From Panulirus ornatus (taxonomy: Eukaryota > Arthropoda > Malacostraca > Decapoda > Palinuridae): 64,000 nt of DNA. Of the stretch, positions 61,801 through 64,000 are shown piece by piece. The first letter of the stretch is position 1. Each line of letters opens with the position of its first letter. The stretch spans positions 3,015,297-3,079,296 of the forward strand of contig NC_092287.1 in NCBI RefSeq assembly GCF_036320965.1, given 5' to 3'. The position numbers and the translations under genes are program-made. The notes beneath the pieces were generated by a model, which was given only the letters and a program-made list of their open reading frames with translations, did no database searches and was not told where the DNA came from.

Positions 61801-62813
61801 CCAAGAGGATATATGTGTCAAAAGTGGAGGGAACAAGAACAGGGAGACCATATTGGAAGGATGAAGCAAAAAAATTTTTGGGCAATTGGGGCCTGAATAT
61901 GCAGGAGGGTGAAAGGTGTGCATGGAATAGAGTGAATTGAAATGACGTGGCATACAGGGGTGAAAGTACTGTCAATTAACTGAACCAGGGCATGTAAATC
62001 AGTCTTATAAACCATGAAAAGGTGTGTGAGGGCCCAGTTATAGATAGGGAGCTGTGGTTTCAGTGCATTACGTGTGATGGCTGGAGAATGTATGTGAGCA
62101 AATGCGACCTTTCTTTGTCAGTTCCTGGCACAATTTCATTAACATGGGGAATGAGGATCAGGTATTAAAAAAAATTAGCCTTTCCTGTTACTTTATTTCT
62201 ATCAAACCCATTTGATGCTAGGCAAATGGTAACTTCCCTTTAGCTTTTCAAATTTCTCTTCATACTGTGTGGTGCAAAGATGTTTTGTAATGAGTATCTG
62301 CTATATCTTGAGTTTCACTTTTTCGTTTAATTTCTGTGAACAAATATTTCTTGATATTATTTCTAAGCTTTTAAGTTGAAGACCGAGACTTGAAGAAGGC
62401 ATTTATTTAGTATGTAGGAAATACAAGATATAATTCAGAAGTTCCATCCATACTAAAACAGTTGGAAGAACTTTGCTCATTTTGAATTCCATCAAACCTC
62501 AAGGTAAATGTACTTTTTTGTTGACTCGTGATGCACCCCTTGGACTTAGAGTTGGGGGTTCATAACAGATAGATAGATAGATAGATATAGTGACAATTCA
62601 TTTGAGGTTAATCTTCTTCACGCTATGGTATGTATGACCTCCTATTTACAGCCCATGCTTCCTGCAGCAGCATTCTGTTATGAATGTCAGCTGGATGGTT
62701 GGGGACGAGTATTAACCACTCCACCACAGAAACCTCCTGTGAACACACCAAGCAGCCTCTTTGAATGTTGTGTGTGCTTCAAGATATCTCATCTGAAATG
62801 CATCAGTAGCAAG
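17052..62813 (+). CDS. Kdm2: KDM2-type lysine demethylase (JmjC, CXXC, PHD), 5' part, 12 exons, continues past window
   Basis: Family knowledge: KDM2/JHDM1 enzymes are nuclear Fe(II)/2-oxoglutarate dioxygenases that remove mono- and dimethyl groups from H3K36. They bind unmethylated CpG through a CXXC finger and work with a variant PRC1 complex. Seen here: 12 exons join into 614 residues with no stop. Residues 19-66 carry a [14 protein letters not shown] block. JmjC spans about 148-315, with iron ligands H216, D218 (FHID) and H288 (GWIHAVY) and 2-oxoglutarate ligands T213 and K233. The H216-H288 spacing of 72 equals that of human KDM2A (H212-H284). A conserved KDM2 linker covers 395-472, the CXXC finger 520-558 with eight Cys in family spacing, and the PHD start 569-610. 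The linker between JmjC and CXXC is much shorter than in vertebrate KDM2B. The PHD end, F-box and LRRs should lie downstream. All introns are GT-AG. Identity is firm; exon 1 is less certain than the rest. Confidence 0.93.
17763..17826. repeat. (TA)n-(GA)n microsatellite
   Basis: TA for about 33 bp, then GA for about 31 bp. This is the last long TA array in the window. Confidence 0.97.
18190..18540 (-). repeat. Minisatellite of about 43-49 bp, Glu-rich when read on minus strand
   Basis: GAGTTCC anchors lie at 18199, 18248, 18297, 18346, 18392, 18435, 18483 and 18528. Read on the minus strand, units give ELMxxEAENLxEERK-like stretches with coiled-coil character. Most units are not multiples of three, and stops interrupt every frame. 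It may be a decayed exon array or a plain minisatellite. Confidence 0.7.
18890..18990. other. Possible dispersed repeat
   Basis: CAAGAGATGGGGGCCCACAA and GACAGATGGGGAATTGAAGA look like a repeat consensus, but no second copy is present here. Low certainty. Confidence 0.2.
19025..19190 (-). mobile_element. RTE-like endonuclease-region fragment
   Basis: AATTAACACAATCTAATAAT, GACCATCTCTCCTACT and CACCAGTCTTTTTTCA match the near-full-length minus-strand copy at 49300-49600 in order. Only this short decayed piece is present. Confidence 0.65.
19283..19327 (-). ncRNA. Minimal hammerhead-ribozyme-like motif (Penelope-type), core substituted
   Basis: Read on the minus strand: stem I TGGCAC/GTGCCA pairs perfectly over 6 bp. 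The core CTAATGA differs from the consensus CTGATGA at one base. Stem II is GTGGA/TCCAC with loop TTGTC and one unpaired G before it. Then come GAAA, a two-pair stem III (AC AT GT) and cleavage triplet GTC. The very short stem III is typical of hammerheads reported in Penelope-like retroelements. The substitution is at the normally invariant core G, so this copy is probably inactive. Confidence 0.6.
19328..19554. other. Flank of hammerhead-like motif, possible Penelope-like remnant
   Basis: No reverse transcriptase or GIY-YIG motif is readable. Identity rests only on the adjacent ribozyme-like sequence. Confidence 0.25.
19558..19612 (+). repeat. SINE-like fragment fused to RTE copy
   Basis: AATATCCTCACTTGGCCCCC followed by TTCTCTGTTCCTTCTTTC matches the middle of the SINE-like unit at 31870-32100. 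RTE sequence begins directly after it. Confidence 0.75.
19613..20640 (+). mobile_element. RTE-like LINE, 5'-truncated, decayed
   Basis: Begins at the RT catalytic block (GATGATACAGCTCTAGTGGC) and runs through [29 protein letters not shown] and [18 protein letters not shown] to a decayed 3' UTR with TTGGTGCTACATTGCTGACG. Several frameshifts and stops break it. The orientation matches Kdm2. Confidence 0.85.
20779..20819 (-). ncRNA. Second minimal hammerhead-like motif, canonical core
   Basis: Minus strand: stem I ATTC/GAAT (4 bp), canonical CTGATGA, one unpaired T, stem II GTCT/AGGC around CTGTAT (one G-U pair), GAAA, a self-complementary AGCT in the stem III position, and H17 = U. It shares the one-base spacer with the motif at 19283-19327. 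Stem I is short, so it is weaker evidence structurally though the core is intact. Confidence 0.45.
22137..22281 (+). CDS. Kdm2: Kdm2 exon 2 (residues 19-67)
   Basis: The acceptor is poly-T followed by TTTCAG|CGT and the donor is TAG|GTAAGT. It encodes [16 protein letters not shown], then DEEIEG, FDLEQK and FVKDMTG, matching the conserved N-terminal KDM2 block (DDEIEG, TFDLEEK in human KDM2A). It enters in phase 0 and leaves after one base of codon 67. Confidence 0.9.
23465..23920 (-). mobile_element. Jockey/CR1-type LINE relic (RT C-terminal part)
   Basis: The minus strand reads LVPELRKQ, then [20 protein letters not shown] and TTFKLLK, a motif common after the RT domain in CR1/Jockey-group LINEs. 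Stops interrupt the rest. It is antisense to Kdm2. Confidence 0.7.
23930..24012 (-). mobile_element. LINE C-terminal knuckle relic
   Basis: The minus strand reads [14 protein letters not shown], resembling the EDTEHxLxxCP Cys-His motif at LINE C-termini. It is related to 37430-37560. Confidence 0.45.
25150..26550 (-). mobile_element. LINE reverse transcriptase relic, distinct family
   Basis: Minus-strand frame 25156-25551 reads [20 protein letters not shown] (motif A), [15 protein letters not shown] and YADDPTLH (motif C). A further frame at 26173-26535 looks like part of the same decayed element. It differs from the RTE family (YADD rather than FADD, different spacing). It is antisense to Kdm2. 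Confidence 0.75.
27800..28742 (-). mobile_element. RTE-like LINE 3' fragment, short-3'UTR subfamily, with target duplication
   Basis: Minus strand, from the poly-A tail at 27800 to a 5' truncation inside the RT catalytic block. Frame 28736-27987 runs uninterrupted from [10 protein letters not shown] to the normal C-terminus. TGAATGTATTT occurs at both edges (27789-27799 and 28743-28753), an 11-bp target-site duplication. Confidence 0.9.
28754..29805 (-). mobile_element. RTE-like LINE 3' fragment, long-3'UTR subfamily, decayed
   Basis: Minus strand. Full-length 3' UTR (28760-29100), then the RT C-terminal part with several frameshifts. 5'-truncated near 29805. The younger copy at 27800-28742 lies directly against its tail. 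Confidence 0.88.
31860..32097 (+). repeat. SINE-like element, best copy in window
   Basis: GCCATTTCCCGCGATAGCGA, GGTAGCGTTAAGAACAGAGG, ACTGGGCCTTTGAGGGAATA, TTCTCTGTTCCTTCTTTTGG, an A-run at 31977-31994, then TTTAGTCGCCTTCTATGACA and CTCCCCTATCCCCAGGGA. About 240 bp, no coding frame. Related pieces lie at 19558, 33340, 38155, 42700, 56515 and 63125. I see no clear tRNA promoter boxes. Confidence 0.8.
32098..33135 (+). mobile_element. RTE-like LINE 3' fragment, long-3'UTR subfamily, young
   Basis: Starts at GAAAAACTAGAGGAAGTAAA, with frame 32138-32695 intact from the [10 protein letters not shown] region to the C-terminal [12 protein letters not shown]. It then has the long 3' UTR with two GCTACCTCGC modules and an A-rich tail at 33128. 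Joined to the SINE-like unit with no spacer. Confidence 0.9.
33175..33782 (-). mobile_element. RTE-like LINE 3' UTR copy interrupted by a SINE-like piece
   Basis: Minus strand: tail at 33175-33330 and mid 3' UTR at 33482-33780. The SINE-like sequence sits between them. It is truncated inside the RT C-terminal codons at an 11-bp palindrome (33751-33782). Confidence 0.85.
33335..33480 (-). repeat. SINE-like element, inserted in or next to an RTE 3' UTR
   Basis: CCAAAAGAAGGAACAGAGAA, GAGGATATTCCCTCAAAGGC and GCGCTACCTTGCAAACGCGG are the reverse complement of the unit at 31860. Confidence 0.8.
33828..34030 (+). mobile_element. RTE-like LINE 3' UTR fragment, opposite orientation to the previous copy
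   Basis: CAGTGGATTGAACTGGGGCA, CTGGGGTAAACCATGGAAAA, GCTGTAGTTTCGGTGCATTA and ACAGCTAGAGACTGAGTG are diagnostic. It is followed by T-runs and a G-run. With 33482-33780 it forms a large imperfect inverted pair. Confidence 0.8.
34090..34475 (+). mobile_element. RTE-like LINE 3' UTR fragment, old
   Basis: AGGGAGCTGTGGTTTCAGTG, then TGGTACCTCGCTAAAGCAGG, a TG/TA-rich middle and GGTGCTACATTACTGACATG, in the order of the long 3' UTR. Confidence 0.75.
34519..34740 (-). mobile_element. RTE-like LINE C-terminal fragment, very decayed
   Basis: ACATGGCCTGGTTTGGTTCA and TCCTTGTTCCTTCCACTG line up with the minus-strand 3' end of the family (CATGCCCTGGTTCAATCCAT, CTTGTTCCCTCCACCTC). Low identity. Confidence 0.45.
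35170..35420 (-). repeat. tRNA-derived SINE candidate
   Basis: The minus strand contains GCACAGGTTCGAATCCTGG, a perfect Pol III B-box core (GGTTCGAATCC), with GGGCCACCCAGCC upstream. No cloverleaf is recognised, so it is not a tRNA gene. Boundaries are approximate. Confidence 0.5.
35421..36149. other. End of Kdm2 intron 2
   Basis: A short direct repeat (ATGGAGGCAAATGAAAT at about 35487 and 35522). Otherwise nothing recognised before exon 3. Confidence 0.5.
36150..36275 (+). CDS. Kdm2: Kdm2 exon 3 (residues 67-109)
   Basis: The acceptor is CTTTTTCAG|AA and the donor GTCG|GTAAGC. It encodes [25 protein letters not shown] and [11 protein letters not shown], aligning with human DFNVEYIQ, PLIFKN and FTVNDVKMCVG. 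It begins and ends in phase 1. The 13.9-kb intron before it is the largest in the window. Confidence 0.95.
36276..36841 (+). other. Kdm2 intron 3
   Basis: 566 bp, GT-AG, unique sequence with no repeat recognised. Confidence 0.9.
36842..37014 (+). CDS. Kdm2: Kdm2 exon 4 (residues 109-166)
   Basis: The acceptor is CATCTCAG|GG and the donor GTT|GTAAGT. It encodes [41 protein letters not shown] and ends QAPTV. This is among the most conserved KDM2 segments and leads into the JmjC fold. It ends in phase 0. Confidence 0.96.
37300..37560 (-). mobile_element. LINE C-terminal relic with Cys-His knuckle
   Basis: The minus strand reads [19 protein letters not shown], the CxxxC-H-C type motif found at the C-terminus of many LINEs. 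The same family recurs at 53030-53225 (GTGCTGCA, AGACTC and GGGACTCTTGGGGT in shared order). Confidence 0.6.
38155..38255 (-). repeat. SINE-like fragment, decayed
   Basis: TTCCCTTTAAGGCTAAGTCT, TCTGTTCTTATAGCTACCTC and GCTAATGAGGC follow the reverse of the SINE-like unit. Confidence 0.65.
38290..38470 (-). repeat. Family-R repeat fragment
   Basis: CCAGTGGTCTGTCAAGGG, GGAGCTGCACTGGAGTTCAC, TATGGAGACTTC and CAGGTGTCAGAGAT are the reverse complement of the start of the 0.5-kb repeats at 45310 and 51110. A further short piece follows at 38560-38620. Confidence 0.7.
38690..38790 (+). mobile_element. RTE-like LINE tail fragment, old
   Basis: CATCTGTTCCTGGTGCTGCC and TTGGTAATGTGGGAAACAGT match the terminal module of the 3' UTR. 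Confidence 0.5.
38944..39144 (+). CDS. Kdm2: Kdm2 exon 5 (JmjC catalytic exon, residues 167-233)
   Basis: The acceptor is CTTTAAAG|GTA and the donor AAG|GTCAGT. It encodes [40 protein letters not shown] and [17 protein letters not shown]. It carries iron ligands H216 and D218, plus T213 and K233, which bind 2-oxoglutarate in the family. An AG nine bases downstream (38951-38952) would also keep frame but would drop VRQ. Confidence 0.96.
39535..40035 (+). mobile_element. Jockey-like LINE reverse transcriptase fragment
   Basis: Reads [20 protein letters not shown] (motif A region), [20 protein letters not shown], then HADILT in the catalytic position (normally YADDIT, so dead), and [20 protein letters not shown], which matches the arthropod Jockey-type pattern of SPxKSxxTLFTPDxHE. 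Frames are broken between blocks. Confidence 0.75.
40095..40480 (+). mobile_element. RTE-like LINE C-terminal fragment, decayed
   Basis: ATGGTTCAAACATTTGGAGA, GGACATATATATCAGAGGGA, AGTGAAGGAAGCTTTAGGG and CTGATGCTACCTTGCTAGA follow the RTE C-terminus and tail in order. Confidence 0.55.
40531..40684 (+). CDS. Kdm2: Kdm2 exon 6 (JmjC, residues 234-285)
   Basis: The acceptor is TTCCTACAG|ATT and the donor ACTG|GTATGT. It encodes [25 protein letters not shown] and [13 protein letters not shown], matching the human JmjC strands FWLIPPT, LSGKQGDIFLGD and GYTFVIPSG. It ends in phase 1. Confidence 0.96.
40685..42531 (+). other. Kdm2 intron 6
   Basis: GT-AG, 1847 bp, mostly one old RTE-like copy. 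42160-42531 shows nothing recognised. Confidence 0.9.
40955..42150 (+). mobile_element. RTE-like LINE, old decayed copy
   Basis: AAGGTGTTTGCTTTGAAAAT marks the RT finger region. Then follow a frame 41416-41724 reading [29 protein letters not shown] pieces, and a 3' UTR with TACATGACAGCTAGAGAGTG. Many frameshifts. Confidence 0.7.
42532..42647 (+). CDS. Kdm2: Kdm2 exon 7 (JmjC, residues 285-323)
   Basis: The acceptor is TTTCCAG|GT and the donor CAT|GTAAGT. It encodes [20 protein letters not shown], then [19 protein letters not shown]. It contains the third iron ligand, H288, 72 residues after H216. It ends in phase 0. Confidence 0.96.
42700..42945 (+). repeat. SINE-like element, decayed full-length
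   Basis: AAAGTAGCACCAAGAACTGA, CCTCTGTTCTGTCTTTGGGA, GAGAATTTCCAGCACTCTGC, TTGCCATTTATGACATGC and ATTCTTTCTCCCCTGTCC follow the 31860 unit from end to end. Confidence 0.75.
42960..43090 (+). mobile_element. RTE-like LINE 3' UTR fragment, old
   Basis: CTGTTTTCAGTGCATTATAC, TTGACAGCTAAGG and AACTGTCAACCTCGCTGAGG match 3' UTR blocks in order. Confidence 0.5.
44839..45015 (+). CDS. Kdm2: Kdm2 exon 8 (residues 324-382)
   Basis: The acceptor is TTTTTCAG|GTA and the donor GAG|GTGAGT. It encodes [20 protein letters not shown], then [11 protein letters not shown], matching human [21 protein letters not shown]. It finishes with a polar Asn-rich tail (NNNNQLNE) where vertebrate proteins carry a long variable linker. 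It is in phase 0 at both ends. Confidence 0.95.
45310..45835 (+). repeat. Family-R 0.5-kb dispersed repeat, copy 1
   Basis: Shares ordered blocks with 51110-51655: ATCTCTAATGCCCATTC, CCCTTAACAGGTCACTAACA, GAGGGCAATCT, TGAGTTAAGTATTGTCAGGT, TTGTATGTTTGTGGACAGAA and TGCTAACCCTCCTG. It includes a run of TACTAC/CCTAC motifs. No coding frame; class unknown. Confidence 0.75.
46125..46290 (-). repeat. Family-R fragment, inverted relative to copies 1 and 2
   Basis: GCCAGTGGCCTGTTAAGGTT, GAAGCGGCACTGTAATTCAC, TTATGGAGACTC and CAGGAGTCAGAGATA are the reverse complement of the family-R start. Confidence 0.7.
47270..50125 (-). mobile_element. RTE-like LINE, near-full-length relic with endonuclease
   Basis: Minus strand. 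The 5' end reads [20 protein letters not shown] (49851-50102), an AP-endonuclease type block. The linker is [20 protein letters not shown] (48915-49196). RT and C-terminal remains continue to about 47280 ([23 protein letters not shown]). The GATGATACAGCA catalytic coding block survives near 47945. It is broken by many frameshifts and carries a 164-bp internal duplication. It is the only copy here that includes the endonuclease. Confidence 0.85.
49247..49573. repeat. Perfect 164-bp tandem duplication
   Basis: The unit from AGTGATTAGATATCCCATCA to TTTTGAACCTGATATTC occurs at 49247-49410 and again at 49411-49573 with no mismatch that I can see. The host element is old, so the duplication must be recent or an assembly artefact. 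Confidence 0.93.
50128..50230 (+). repeat. Small dispersed repeat, related to 56404-56475
   Basis: GAGGATGAGCACTACCTGGC, ATTTAGAAATTGAAATATAA and GGGTTTCCAGCCCTCCC correspond in reverse to blocks at 56404-56475 (GGCTGGGAACCCTC, ATACATTTCTGAAA). Short and diverged. Confidence 0.45.
51110..51655 (+). repeat. Family-R 0.5-kb dispersed repeat, copy 2
   Basis: Same order of blocks as copy 1, ending CACTAACCCTCCTGTTATCC about 130 bp before exon 9. It contains (TAC)n near 51378-51398. Confidence 0.75.
51789..52058 (+). CDS. Kdm2: Kdm2 exon 9 (acidic start and conserved linker, residues 383-472)
   Basis: The acceptor is TTTGCAG|GAA and the donor AGG|GTCAGT. It opens acidic ([11 protein letters not shown]), then encodes [39 protein letters not shown] and PVLEWW. 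These correspond to the KDM2 linker motifs ELKGLKALVEKLESLP and KKCVPEGI. It is in phase 0 at both ends. Confidence 0.95.
52390..52760 (+). mobile_element. Jockey-like LINE C-terminal fragment
   Basis: Reads [19 protein letters not shown] then [15 protein letters not shown], matching the [15 protein letters not shown] and HLHxETxxLPVxEH pattern of Jockey-type C-termini in arthropods. It may derive from the same family as 39535-40035. Confidence 0.7.
53030..53225 (-). mobile_element. LINE relic related to 37300-37560
   Basis: TAACTATTGTAAAGAAGA, TTAGTGCTGCAAGAGACTC and GGGACTCTTGGGGTAGAAAG repeat the 37300-37500 blocks in order. Confidence 0.5.
53226..53818 (+). mobile_element. RTE-like LINE fragment, both ends truncated
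   Basis: Starts in the catalytic block (TTTACTGATGATACAGCACT) and runs through GAAAAGTTGGAGGAAGTAAA, TTCCAACAATATTATATGGT and GATATATGTGTCAGAG, where it stops abruptly. Many frameshifts, and no 3' UTR. Confidence 0.8.
54458..54599 (+). CDS. Kdm2: Kdm2 exon 10 (basic linker into CXXC, residues 473-520)
   Basis: The acceptor is CTTATAG|GAG and the donor AGAT|GTAAGA. It encodes [21 protein letters not shown], then HRRVR and the first base of the Cys-520 codon. The basic run just before the first zinc Cys matches ARRRRVRC in vertebrate KDM2. Reading on past the donor gives a stop soon after. Confidence 0.9.
54625..54810 (-). mobile_element. RTE-like LINE 3' UTR fragment
   Basis: CA/TA-rich 3' UTR run, then CTTGCCTTCATCCATTCCTG and CTACCCCACCCCACGGGAAA in reverse orientation. 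Confidence 0.5.
54836..55155 (+). mobile_element. RTE-like LINE C-terminal and 3' end fragment
   Basis: GGATATATGTATCCCAAGTG, GACTGGAGATGGAAGGATGA, CTGAATCAGGGCATATGAAG and GTGCTACCTTGCTTAAGTGG follow the family in order. Confidence 0.7.
55329..55450 (+). CDS. Kdm2: Kdm2 exon 11 (CXXC zinc finger, residues 520-560)
   Basis: The acceptor is TTTATAG|GT and the donor CAG|GTAAGG. Cysteines fall at 520, 523, 526, 531, 534, 537, 553 and 558, the spacing of the KDM2 CXXC domain. The [10 protein letters not shown] stretch corresponds to the DNA-reading KFGGPGRMKQ of the family. This implies binding to unmethylated CpG. It ends in phase 0. Confidence 0.96.
56255..56475 (-). mobile_element. RTE-like LINE 3' end fragment plus small repeat
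   Basis: GCTGCCGTCTCCCACGTAAA, TGAGGTAACACAAGGAAACA and the CA/TA-rich 3' UTR in reverse. The last 70 bp (56404-56475) resembles 50128-50230. Confidence 0.7.
56515..56660 (-). repeat. SINE-like element
   Basis: T-run, AAAAAGAAGGAACAGAGAAT, GAGGGTATTCCCTCAAAGGC and AACGCTACCTCGCTAATGCG. Reverse of the 31860 unit. Confidence 0.82.
56665..56988 (+). mobile_element. RTE-like LINE 3' UTR-only copy, young
   Basis: Nearly identical to 32825-33140 from CGAATGGGGCCTTTGTTGTC to GCGGGAGACAGTGACAAAGC, ending in an AAATA-rich tail. The whole coding part is missing by truncation. Confidence 0.85.
56993..57128 (-). mobile_element. RTE-like LINE tail fragment
   Basis: GTTGCTGTCTCGCGTTAGCG through the CA/TA-rich block to TTCAATGTATACATA. 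Confidence 0.75.
57132..59588 (-). mobile_element. RTE-like LINE, long-3'UTR subfamily, 2.4 kb, catalytic block deleted
   Basis: Minus strand. Tail and full 3' UTR to about 57520, then C-terminal frame 58001-57573, RT frames 58296-58066 and 58883-58293, and linker/RT frame 59372-58911 ([33 protein letters not shown]). Two deletions near 58278 and 58304 remove the [10 protein letters not shown] segment and the upstream ERGASMKS segment. The endonuclease is truncated away. Confidence 0.9.
59604..61096 (-). mobile_element. RTE-like LINE, short-3'UTR subfamily, youngest long copy
   Basis: Minus strand. Frame 61082-59991 keeps 363 codons including [26 protein letters not shown] and [12 protein letters not shown] one-base deletion near 60010 shifts the frame to 60015-59803, which completes the C-terminus. 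It is 5'-truncated at AATTACAGAGGTATAAG. AATTATTATTATTAT occurs at both edges, either a target-site duplication or a shared ATT tract. Confidence 0.92.
61640..62170 (+). mobile_element. RTE-like LINE C-terminal and 3' UTR relic
   Basis: ATGTTTAAGGACAGTATGTG, GAGAATGAGTGTGAAGAAAG, AGGGAACAAGAACAGGGAGA, GTGGTTTCAGTGCATTACGT and TTCCTGGCACAATTTC in family order. Decayed. Confidence 0.75.
62652..62813 (+). CDS. Kdm2: Kdm2 exon 12 (start of PHD finger, residues 561-614)
   Basis: The acceptor is CTATTTACAG|CCC and the donor AAG|GTAAGT. It encodes [18 protein letters not shown] and, later, [14 protein letters not shown]. Zinc ligands C569/C572, C599/C602 and H607/C610 fit the first part of a PHD finger. 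The last Cys pair must be in the next exon, outside the window. Confidence 0.93.
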
Positions 62814-64000
62814 GTAAGTTTTATCCATACTGTTTTCTTTAGTTCTGGTTAAAAACAGGACAAAAGACCTCTGGGAGGGTTAGGTTATCCTAAAAGCAAT
62901 CATAACATCACTGACATTTTCATGAATTAGTTTGTGTAGTAACTTTTAGAGCCTCTTATTAGCTAATAGTATAATTCAGCCTGGTAAAATAAGAATGTCC
63001 TGTGAAGCATTTATTTACAGACTTGCACAGAAATACTTCAGATGGGGGTTAGGGGAGAAAAAATACTGCCCATGTATCTCTTGCATGTCATAGAAAGTGG
63101 CTATGAGGGATAGGAGTAGGAAGTTGGACATCCTTTCCATTTGTATTGCTTTTCAAGGCAGGAACAGAGGAAGGAGCTAAATGAGAATTTCTCCCTCTAA
63201 GGCTCGCTCATCTGTTCTTGAAGCGTCCTCACTTATGTGGGAAATAGCGAACTTATGAAAGAAAAAACAATATCTGAGAATATGAAAGATTACAATATGT
63301 TACAATTAGTAAAATGAAAGTACATTTGCAAAAGATTTTGTACCTTTTCAAAGTGAAACTTTCAAAACAAGGGATGGTTCACAGTTGGAGTTTACTTAAT
63401 TGTCCTGCAACAGTGTGAGATTTGCTTCCTCATAATGGGTCTTTTCTCTTCACTTTACAATGTTTAGGCTCGGTGGGATAGGGTGTGCAGTTTGGCCTGA
63501 GTTATTTGTTTTTAAATTGAGTGATGAAATATGTCTCGGCCAATTTCCAAATGGTGTGGAATCCCTATAACCCTGGTTTCCTTCATTTGTCCTTTAATTA
63601 TTCTTTTTCAAAATCTTTAATTTAGTTTCCTAGTAGGATGGTAATGAAGTTTTATTTTAGAGTCTTAGCAATGGAAATTTCTAAATTGCTGAAGGAAATT
63701 ATGAATGAGAACGAATCTAGAGCTTTTCCCTGGATTGATGTATCAAGTGGTGGAAATTGATGTTTGTAGGTACAGTCTTAAGTGTGTAAGAAGGTAGTTG
63801 TTCATGGTTAGGAATAGGGTTACTGTTAGTTTGATAAGTTGAAAAATTTCTGGGCATGTGTAGAAAGTACAAATGTAAAGAATTATTTATACTTTATTGG
63901 GTGTAAGAATGGGTATTTTTTGATGGTTGAGAAAAAATATATGTATGAAAAAGCTGCAAGTTTAGGTAATTTTATGTTTAGCGGATTCAATTTTGGCAGT
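62814..64000 (+). other. Kdm2 intron 12, incomplete
   Basis: Starts with donor GTAAGT. Contains one SINE-like fragment. I find no further Kdm2 exon before the window ends. Confidence 0.85.
63125..63260 (-). repeat. SINE-like fragment, decayed
   Basis: CAAGGCAGGAACAGAGGAAG, GAATTTCTCCCTCTAAGGC and TCACTTATGTGGGAAATAGC follow the reverse SINE-like unit. Confidence 0.65.

Larger units (their letters stand above)
55451..62651 (+). other. Kdm2 intron 11 (7.2 kb)
   Basis: GT-AG. Almost all of 56.2-61.1 kb is RTE-like DNA. 55500-56220, 61116-61620 and 62180-62640 show nothing I can name apart from a short (GATA)n at 62570. Confidence 0.9.

Noticed and set aside
1..64000. Endogenous virus or LTR retrotransposon
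   Set aside because: I saw no protease, integrase, gag-like zinc knuckle in a gag context, or paired long terminal repeats. All RT fragments fit non-LTR families.

Overview
The window is eukaryotic, intron-rich and crowded with repeats. Its one recognisable cellular gene is an animal KDM2-type histone demethylase. Long (TA)n arrays, TTAGG-like sequence, and decayed RTE-, Jockey/CR1- and Penelope-like retroelements fit an arthropod. I infer a decapod crustacean, because the RTE 3' tail (GCGAGGTAGCGC module) resembles repeats I associate with decapods, possibly spiny lobsters; genus is not established.

Bases 1-16.9 kb hold no gene I can support. They contain eight of the nine long (TA)n arrays, (TTA)n, (TCTA)n, several degenerate minisatellites (33 bp at 2.7-3.4 kb, 38 bp at 8.1 kb, a CA-rich one at 9.6 kb, an 81-bp duplication at 13.3 kb), three fold-back inverted repeats (4.0, 6.4 and 14.7 kb) and one young RTE-like copy (10.3-11.9 kb).

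Bases 17052-62813 carry the first 12 coding exons of KDM2 on the + strand. The exons total 1842 nt and encode 614 residues without an internal stop; every intron is GT-AG and every phase is compatible. The predicted order is a short N-terminus, the conserved pre-JmjC region, a JmjC dioxygenase core with all expected metal and 2-oxoglutarate ligands, a conserved linker, a CXXC zinc finger and the start of a PHD finger. The rest of the PHD, plus the F-box and leucine-rich repeats expected for the family, lie beyond base 64000. The start codon at 17052 has an in-frame upstream stop, a good context and a CpG-rich flank.

The introns are filled with retroelements. One RTE-like family dominates, with two subfamilies that differ by a shared 3' UTR deletion; most copies are 5'-truncated. 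A SINE-like family sharing a module with the RTE 3' UTR recurs. Intron 1 also holds two minimal hammerhead-ribozyme-like motifs of the kind known from Penelope-like elements, and intron 8 holds a pair of related 0.5-kb repeats. No tRNA, rRNA, CRISPR or viral gene was recognised.
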